A stretch of DNA of 64,000 bases from a virus: positions 19,194-83,193 of IMG/VR virus record IMGVR_UViG_3300030333_007172. One strand, written 5' to 3'. Below are positions 59,441-64,000 of the stretch, piece after piece. How positions within the stretch are numbered: position 1 is the first letter of the stretch; every line of letters begins with the position of its first letter. The translations under genes were made by a program, and so were the position numbers. A model generated the notes under the pieces. That model searched no databases. It was given only the letters and a program-made list of their open reading frames with translations, and had not been told where the DNA came from.

Positions 59441-60721
59441 TTAGTCGATGGCGATAACGCGCTCATTGGTCTGGAAGTAAGGACGCGCAGCGTGCTCCTT
59501 AGTGGTCATCCACATACGCTGACACCGGCTGTTAATAGGCTTAGGAGCCATCATATCGGTGAGAACGATGTGACCATCGAAGCCGCCCTCGTTGACGAAC
59601 TTCGTGGGAGCGTTGAAGCAAGTGCCTCCGCAAAGGACACGCTCGGTCTTGCGATTCTGCCCTTTCTTCCAGACATATACCTTGTTCTCGTCAACCCGAG
59701 TGTCGAAAGGCACGACGGTAAACTCGGCAAACTCGGCCAGCTTGTTCAACTCCGAGAAGAACGCAGTAAGCATGCGATCATCCACCGATCCGCTTTGGTC
59801 GATGCTCACAGCAATGCGAGCGTGACGGGTTACGCGCTTACCAGGGTGGATGCGAGGGAACCGCTTGTTGACACGTCGAGGCGTTGACCGGCGGTCAGAC
59901 CGCTGAGTGGTCTTAACAAAATAACGCATCACCTTGCGCCAATCCACATGAGTAGACAAGCGATCCATGATGTCCTTCCGCATGCCAGAAGACACGGATC
60001 CCCAGTTGTTAGCTTTCTGGGCCTCCTCTGCTGCCTCTTTGATAGCTTCCTTGAGACGCTCCTTGGCAATCTCCTCAACAGTGCCCTCGCCCTCGCCAAA
60101 CTCTTCGTGCGAGTCAAAGGAGTCCATGCCACCGAACGGATCGCCTTGTCCTGGCTGTCCTTCGCCGGGTTCACCTTGACCTTGGCCGCCCTCGCCTTCC
60201 TGCTCTTCCTGCTCCTTCTGCATGTCCTCCAGAGCGCCGAGATACCACTCGTAAGTCTTCCCGCTCGGGAGATGGGCGAATGGTCCCTCGCCAGGAACAC
60301 AGCCTTGCATGGGCTCACCAAGGGAGCCGGTTGGAGGGCCAGGATCGGACGCGCAGGGCAGCTTGCCCTTCATCTCTGGCAGTCCGTTGATGGCAAGGTC
60401 CATCGCGATATTATCAATGCGACGAATGCCCTCGGTCGGCTTGCGTCCGGTCACATGCTCAAAGATGATGTGATAGAACTCATGCATGAGCACGCCAAGT
60501 TTGTGCTCATCTTTTAACGCACCCATGAACTCAGGGTTATAAAGAAGCTCAAACTGAGCGCGTTCAGGATTGATGCGAACACCAGCAGTCGGCAGCGAAG
60601 TGGTGGGCGTCTTGTCAATCTTCCGCGACAGCGCGGCAAAGAAGGGCTCGCGCATGAGAAGACGCGCGGTGTGCATGTTCAGATTGAACGGGGCGGGCGT
60701 GATGGGTTTGTCGTCGGACAT
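59441..60721 (-). CDS. Metallopeptidase/VWA-like protein (DUF2201 type)
   Basis: A 426-residue protein starting at 60721 (MSDDKPITPAPFNLNM), after GGAGAG. VLMHEFYHIIFEH (H80, E81, H84) and NIAMDLAIN (D107) form a zinc site. A Gly/Gln/Glu-rich disordered middle part follows. The C-terminal VWA-like domain has SIDQSGSVDD (308-312 DQSGS). This layout (DUF2201) is usually next to a MoxR ATPase, as here, with which it is thought to work as a complex. Function in the phage is unknown. Confidence 0.85.
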   Translation of the reverse strand: MSDDKPITPAPFNLNMHTARLLMREPFFAALSRKIDKTPTTSLPTAGVRINPERAQFELLYNPEFMGALKDEHKLGVLMHEFYHIIFEHVTGRKPTEGIRRIDNIAMDLAINGLPEMKGKLPCASDPGPPTGSLGEPMQGCVPGEGPFAHLPSGKTYEWYLGALEDMQKEQEEQEGEGGQGQGEPGEGQPGQGDPFGGMDSFDSHEEFGEGEGTVEEIAKERLKEAIKEAAEEAQKANNWGSVSSGMRKDIMDRLSTHVDWRKVMRYFVKTTQRSDRRSTPRRVNKRFPRIHPGKRVTRHARIAVSIDQSGSVDDRMLTAFFSELNKLAEFAEFTVVPFDTRVDENKVYVWKKGQNRKTERVLCGGTCFNAPTKFVNEGGFDGHIVLTDMMAPKPINSRCQRMWMTTKEHAARPYFQTNERVIAID

Positions 60722-60744
60722 GAATCTCTCCTGATTACTATAGT

Positions 60745-60799
60745 AATATAGCACACTGCGAGGGAAATCGCAAGGCCAGGGTTGTCAAGAAGTTGTCAA
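60745..60799 (-). promoter_or_regulatory. Early-type promoter P2 with TTGACA tandem
   Basis: On the minus strand: TTGACA (60799-60794), five bases, TTGACA (60788-60783), nine bases, TTGCGA (60773-60768), 17 bases, TATATT (60750-60745). It drives the metallopeptidase/VWA gene. The -10 is preceded by TGC, an extended -10. Confidence 0.7.
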
Positions 60800-60802
60800 A
60801 GG

Positions 60803-61024
60803 TTATGACAAGTTGAACTCGCACCGGATCTGAGTCTCGGGAAACCATCGAGTTATTCCAGATGCGGGCTCTATAAGCCTGTAGAGGCGTCTAGTGCCCT
60901 TCTGAGTGCCATAGCGGGGCTTACCCGTGTCTGACACCTCAAGGACGAGCCAGGGGCGATTTACGCCCCCAGCTTCAGCGATGACATGAGGGACTACCAT
61001 GTCCCCCACTTTCAAGTCGCGCAT
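60803..61024 (-). CDS. SH3-like small protein (KVGDMV type)
   Basis: A 73-residue protein, MRDLKVGDMVVPHVIAEAGG, followed by a PWLVLEVSDTG strand, a basic loop and RWFPETQIRC. It is a clear family member. Its stop lies just before the tandem TTGACA element of P2, and it overlaps the AAA gene by one base. Confidence 0.6.
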   Translation of the reverse strand: MRDLKVGDMVVPHVIAEAGGVNRPWLVLEVSDTGKPRYGTQKGTRRLYRLIEPASGITRWFPETQIRCEFNLS

Positions 61025-62109
61025 TATTGCGAGCCTCCGAGAATCTCAACAAGGTGCTCGCTGACGCGGCGACCATCGGGAGTCTCAGCCTTGTGGAGCG
61101 CGACAACATTCTCAATGTTATCGGAGTCACCCAGGACGGTCCACAGCTTCATAGCAACCTCAGAGGGCAGACTGACGAAGTAAGCAGCGAGGTTAGCCAC
61201 CTGAGTCTCGTTGAGAGTCTCCTTGAAAACCTCGGATGCCTCCATCTTCTCGATCATGGCCGCATGGTCATTGATGCCCCACTGTGCAGTCTTCTCAATC
61301 TCGCCTGCGTCAAGCAAGTCCTCGACAGTCACCTGCCACTCGTACTTCTCAACGAAGTCCTTGAGCGAAACAGCAGCTTCAAAGCCAACAAACGCGGTTG
61401 CGAGGTTGAACAGCAGGTCACCGTTCTGGCTGTCCTGCGTGAAAACGCCCGTAGGAACTACGGTATCGTTGAACCGCTTCCAGCTACGACGGGAAGGGTA
61501 AACCTTGTTAGGCTCAAACTCACCTTGGTGCTCAAGGTGCTGACGGTTCTGATTGATAAAATCCCAAAGGATACCATCAACCTCGGACTTGGCCCAGTGC
61601 AGCCAATCTTCAGTGGAAGGCTCCACGTCGAAGACGGTCCAGCGGTCAAGCTCGGCAGGGTCCATCTCGCCCACCTGATATTGAGCGCCATGCTCGCCAC
61701 CGTTGACAGCAGCGAGGATCAGCGTACCAGGGTGCAAGTGCCACCCGTTGATCTTGCGGCTGTCGGTAAGCTCAAAGAGCCCCTGACGGACTTCCATAGT
61801 CGCGCGGTCAACCTCATCCAAGAAGAGGACCACAGCCTGCTCACAGGCAGTCACAAGCCAGTCTGGAGCGTTCCAAGTGGTAGCCTTGCGACCGCTGATA
61901 GTCGTCTCAGCGGTATCGGGCAGACCAAGAAGATCACCCTCGGTCATCTGAGAAGCGCGGCGCTCCACAACGGGGAGCCCAAGGCTATCGGCAGTCTGAT
62001 AGACCACCTGAGACTTACCGACACCGTGACGGCCGCGAATAAGGACCGGCAACTTAGCCGAGAGGATGTGAGGGACGGTAGCGAGAAAGGTCTTGAAGTC
62101 GACAGCCAT
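61024..62109 (-). CDS. MoxR-type AAA+ ATPase
   Basis: A 361-residue protein. Walker A GRHGVGKS (26-33), Walker B ending VVLFLDEVDRA (about 92-103), and conserved RASQMTEGDLLGLPD between them, all as in the MoxR/AAA_5 group. It forms a ring and remodels partners. The metallopeptidase/VWA gene two genes away is a likely partner. It has its own promoter P3. Confidence 0.85.
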   Translation of the reverse strand: MAVDFKTFLATVPHILSAKLPVLIRGRHGVGKSQVVYQTADSLGLPVVERRASQMTEGDLLGLPDTAETTISGRKATTWNAPDWLVTACEQAVVLFLDEVDRATMEVRQGLFELTDSRKINGWHLHPGTLILAAVNGGEHGAQYQVGEMDPAELDRWTVFDVEPSTEDWLHWAKSEVDGILWDFINQNRQHLEHQGEFEPNKVYPSRRSWKRFNDTVVPTGVFTQDSQNGDLLFNLATAFVGFEAAVSLKDFVEKYEWQVTVEDLLDAGEIEKTAQWGINDHAAMIEKMEASEVFKETLNETQVANLAAYFVSLPSEVAMKLWTVLGDSDNIENVVALHKAETPDGRRVSEHLVEILGGSQ

Positions 62110-62161
62110 GAAAGCCTCCAGGGGGTAGAATGGCGAGGGTGTATCCCCCGCTCACATTATA

Positions 62162-62228
62162 AATATAGCACAGGGGTGGTTAAAGGTCAAGGAAAATGTT
62201 GTCAAGAAAATGTCAAGAGATTTGTCAA
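62162..62228 (-). promoter_or_regulatory. Early-type promoter P3 with three TTGACA copies
   Basis: On the minus strand: TTGACA (62228-62223), six bases, TTGACA (62216-62211), five bases, TTGACA (62205-62200), nine bases, TTGACC (62190-62185), 17 bases, TATATT (62167-62162). It drives the MoxR-type gene. It is the only copy with a third distal hexamer. Confidence 0.75.
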
Positions 62229-62476
62229 GCGACTTCTGTGAACACGAACTCATCCCAATCAAAGATCATGTCAATCGCATCACACGCCACGTGGCCTTGC
62301 TCGGTCAGATCCCAGTCGCCCTCGGTGCGGGCAAACTCGCCATCGTCCCACGTAGCCAGACCAGCGAGCACAAGGACATCCACGATGTTAGGATCTGCCT
62401 GCAACTCGCCGCAGTGCATAAGAGTGTGCCACTCTTGTTCTGTCAAGCGAAACTCTTTAAGGTCTTGTACATTCAT
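62225..62476 (-). CDS. Small acidic protein, unknown
   Basis: An 83-residue acidic protein starting MNVQDLKEFRLTEQEWHTLM, with a predicted helix-turn region (MHCGELQADPNIVDVLVLAG) that resembles a small winged-helix fold. Its stop overlaps the distal TTGACA of P3. It would share promoter P4. Function unknown. Confidence 0.5.
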   Translation of the reverse strand: MNVQDLKEFRLTEQEWHTLMHCGELQADPNIVDVLVLAGLATWDDGEFARTEGDWDLTEQGHVACDAIDMIFDWDEFVFTEVA

Positions 62477-62496
62477 AATAGTTTAACTCCTCTATC

Positions 62497-62715
62497 TCAA
62501 CCGCAGCAGGGTGCTTGGGTCCAGTTGTGAAACTGCCAGTCAGAAATCAGACGGTCCTTACACAACGAATCGGTCCAGTTGTTCCATGCCTCGCGACGAG
62601 CGGGCCAATCGGGCTCGCCGTCCTGCTCAAAGTGCTCCTGAACCATAGGCAGGATGTCAGCTTCAAAGATGGCGCAGGCGTCTGCGTGAAGGATGGGGTT
62701 GGCAATGTCTCTCAT
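62497..62715 (-). CDS. Small acidic protein, unknown
   Basis: A 72-residue, Trp- and acid-rich protein (HADACAIFEADILPMVQEHF; WPARREAWNNWTDSLCKDRL) with three Cys. GGAGCCCACTG precedes the ATG. Promoter P4 stands just upstream. Function unknown. Confidence 0.55.
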   Translation of the reverse strand: MRDIANPILHADACAIFEADILPMVQEHFEQDGEPDWPARREAWNNWTDSLCKDRLISDWQFHNWTQAPCCG

Positions 62716-62745
62716 CAGTGGGCTCCTTTGCTCGATGATGATGGT

Positions 62746-62800
62746 ATTATCTCATAAGCGAGAGTGAAAGTCAACAGGAAAGTTGTCAAGAAAATGTCAA
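62746..62800 (-). promoter_or_regulatory. Early-type promoter P4 with TTGACA tandem
   Basis: On the minus strand: TTGACA (62800-62795), five bases, TTGACA (62789-62784), nine bases, TTGACT (62774-62769), 17 bases, GATAAT (62751-62746). It drives the two small acidic genes. The distal copy overlaps the stop of the zinc-knuckle gene. Confidence 0.7.
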
Positions 62801-63657
62801 GAAGCGTAAGCGTCCTTTGGAAGCCCCAAATCGTCGCGGATAGCCTGATGCCAGTCGTCATCAGCCCACTTGTATACCCAGGGGCGCTCTTGCTTGGTAT
62901 CGAAAACCTCCTTGATAGTTGGCATATCATCCATCCAGCCATCAGGAGGAGAAGGCACAATACCACTCGGGAGGATCTTATAACTGCTATGCTCCGCAAC
63001 CGACAGCGGCAACGCGGCCATTCCACGTCGATGATAGCCGGTGACGCCCTTCATGTCATCGGATGTCTTCATTACGAAGACAGATGCATCGGGATTGTGC
63101 GCGTCGACGCTGAACCACTCAATAGAGCTAACGAGCCCGGTCAAAGTATAAGTACCATACCCTCCCTCTGGAAGATAGCCGCGCTTCTCTGTGATAGCCA
63201 GTGAGCCGATGCCGATCCCAGAAGCTACAGCCTTCTCCAGCCATTCGGCGCGTACTCGCTTGGTGCGCTCCACGAAAACCTTGTAGTCGTTCTTAGCGTT
63301 CTGACAAACGCGGCGTGTATGCCCTGTGCGCCCACAATAGCCGCACGTCACTTTCTTCATGCGCTCGGCTTTAGCTGCCTTGTTCGTGACCTTCTTGCCG
63401 GTGGCAAGGTCGATCTTCGTGCGCTTGAGATATGCCTTCCGCGCCTCATCGGCTTTGTTCGTATGATAGTTGATATTCCACTCGCGATCCTCGCTGCGAT
63501 TCTTCAACTCCTCGTCGGTCATGGTGCGGTAACGCTCAACATAACGCATTTGGCGCTCATAAGATTGCTTCAACTCTTGCGTGAGTTGAGGGCAGGCGCG
63601 GCGGTTGTGGCCAGTTTGGTAGCAGTGCGAGCAACGAACGGTTCCATTATAAGACAT
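62797..63657 (-). CDS. CCHC zinc-knuckle protein
   Basis: A 286-residue protein starting at 63657 (MSYNGTVRCSHCYQTGHNRR) after AAGGAGAG. Two CCHC knuckles are present: C9-C12-H17-C22 and C105-C108-H113-C118 (CGYCGRTGHTRRVC). Such knuckles bind single-stranded RNA or DNA. Between them lies a charged coiled coil, and the C-terminal half is Trp- and Gly-rich. It could bind early mRNA or phage DNA. Confidence 0.75.
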   Translation of the reverse strand: MSYNGTVRCSHCYQTGHNRRACPQLTQELKQSYERQMRYVERYRTMTDEELKNRSEDREWNINYHTNKADEARKAYLKRTKIDLATGKKVTNKAAKAERMKKVTCGYCGRTGHTRRVCQNAKNDYKVFVERTKRVRAEWLEKAVASGIGIGSLAITEKRGYLPEGGYGTYTLTGLVSSIEWFSVDAHNPDASVFVMKTSDDMKGVTGYHRRGMAALPLSVAEHSSYKILPSGIVPSPPDGWMDDMPTIKEVFDTKQERPWVYKWADDDWHQAIRDDLGLPKDAYAS

Positions 63658-63683
63658 AGATTTCTCTCCTTGATTACCCATAT

Positions 63684-63738
63684 AATATAACACAAGTAGG
63701 CGCGGTTTACAAGCCTAAAGATGTCAAGAACTTGTCAA
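63684..63738 (-). promoter_or_regulatory. Early-type promoter P5 with TTGACA tandem
   Basis: On the minus strand: TTGACA (63738-63733), five bases, TTGACA (63727-63722), nine bases, TTGTAA (63712-63707), 17 bases, TATATT (63689-63684). It drives the zinc-knuckle gene, with about 20 bases from start site to ATG. The TTGACA copies lie at or within the 3-prime end of the upstream gene. Confidence 0.7.
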
Positions 63739-63918
63739 GAGTTTAAGAAAGCAGTGATGTTCAGTAGTTACGCGCGTGTCTGCCCACATCACCCGATAGG
63801 ATCGACCGGCGGCGCTCGACGTATCACACTCCGAAAGTATAACGCCAGGGTTAGCGTAGCCCTCTGTGGCCGTGTGAAAGAACGCTGATTCAAACTTTAC
63901 CAGATCACCGACTTTCAC
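63724..63918 (-). CDS. SH3-like small protein (KVGDLV type)
   Basis: A 64-residue protein with GTG start at 63918: (M)KVGDLVKFESAFFHTATEGY, then NPGVILSECD and a YRVMWADTRV strand. It is one of the clearest family members. The GTG overlaps the stop of the partial gene at the window edge. Function unknown. Confidence 0.65.
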   Translation of the reverse strand: MKVGDLVKFESAFFHTATEGYANPGVILSECDTSSAAGRSYRVMWADTRVTTEHHCFLKLLTSS

Positions 63919-64000
63919 TGATCACCTCCAGCCAGCGGCAAGGCTCCCACGATGCCTCTGCATCGGTGGCCCAATATACTAGGACTCGCGGCGTCCCTGT
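63905..64000 (-). CDS. C-terminal end of a small protein, cut by window edge
   Basis: The last 31 residues of an open frame that continues beyond the window, ending VLVYWATDAEASWEPCRWLE and VISESR. The V-Y-W and W-E-P-C turn looks like the C-terminal strands of the SH3-like microproteins. It overlaps the next gene by 14 bases. Confidence 0.5.
   Translation of the reverse strand, partial: TGTPRVLVYWATDAEASWEPCRWLEVISESR

Noticed and set aside
59948-60517. Plus-strand 189-residue frame opposite the metallopeptidase/VWA gene
   Set aside because: Leu/Ala-rich shadow of a real gene with a zinc site and VWA motif; no ribosome site or domain.
62200-62216. PhoB-type box, since TGTCA repeats at 11 bp on the plus strand
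   Set aside because: The repeat points away from the promoter it sits at, and the flanking bases do not follow the PhoB consensus; a different regulator is more likely.
61027-62241. 404-residue plus-strand open frame opposite the MoxR gene
   Set aside because: It mirrors the codon bias of the minus-strand ATPase, has no recognisable domain and no ribosome site, and lies wholly over a gene with clear Walker motifs.
1-64000. CRISPR arrays, insertion sequences or integrase/att sites
   Set aside because: No regularly spaced repeats, transposase motifs or integrase motifs were found, which agrees with a lytic phage.

Overview
The window is part of the genome of a large tailed phage, most likely a T4-like myovirus or a relative with a big accessory gene load. 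The evidence is a gp55-type late sigma factor, baseplate-like structural genes, PhoH, thymidine kinase, an HNH endonuclease, two tRNAs, a phage tmRNA, tightly packed small genes with ATGA/TAATG overlaps, and transcription almost entirely on the minus strand. Several predicted lipoproteins, a secreted trypsin-like protease and heptose/LPS-type sugar genes point to a Gram-negative host. The host cannot be named from this sequence.

Layout, left to right (transcription runs right to left). 0-4 kb: virion/baseplate proteins, one with a VanY-like peptidase region. 4-5.9 kb: gp55-like sigma factor and small T4-type genes. 5.9-25.5 kb: about 25 genes for nucleotide-sugar synthesis, glycosyl transfer, sulfation and methylation. 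They include GDP-mannose epimerase and dehydratase relatives, an HldE activity split over two genes, a nucleotidyltransferase fused to an RpiB-type isomerase, sulfotransferases and a GT10 fucosyltransferase-like enzyme. 25.5-38 kb: nuclease, PhoH, tRNAs, tmRNA, chaperones (FKBP, Hsp20), a phosphomannomutase, a VWA lipoprotein and several microproteins. 38-52 kb: large charged proteins, metallopeptidase, thymidine kinase fusion, and a run of proteins sharing an N-terminal ENWRKYL-type peptide that I read as a capsid-targeting signal. 52-55.5 kb: envelope-directed and small proteins. 55.5-56.3 kb: a mostly non-coding, repeat-rich spacer. 56.3-64 kb: a region visibly richer in G+C, of short transcription units that looks like an early region. 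It holds a MoxR-type ATPase, a metallopeptidase/VWA partner, zinc-binding proteins and many SH3-like microproteins.

Two signals stand out. First, five promoters in the right-hand region share a rigid layout: TTGACA, 5 bp, TTGACA, 8-9 bp, a TTG-type -35, 17 bp, a TATATT-like -10. This suggests a dedicated activator or repressor of early transcription. Second, at least four unrelated proteins (HAD enzyme, alpha/beta hydrolase, unknown, protein kinase) begin with the same short peptide, encoded by near-identical DNA and ending in an LxE-like motif. That fits packaging of enzymes into the capsid and injection with the DNA. A nearby 412-residue protein carries three comparable segments between Cys/Lys-rich modules and may be a cleaved polyprotein.

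The sugar genes would work together. Phosphomannomutase, the nucleotidyltransferase, dehydratase and epimerase could make GDP-mannose or GDP-heptose derivatives. The kinases, phosphatases and the isomerase fusion suggest a heptose-like branch. The many transferases would build or modify a glycan, on the host surface or on the virion.
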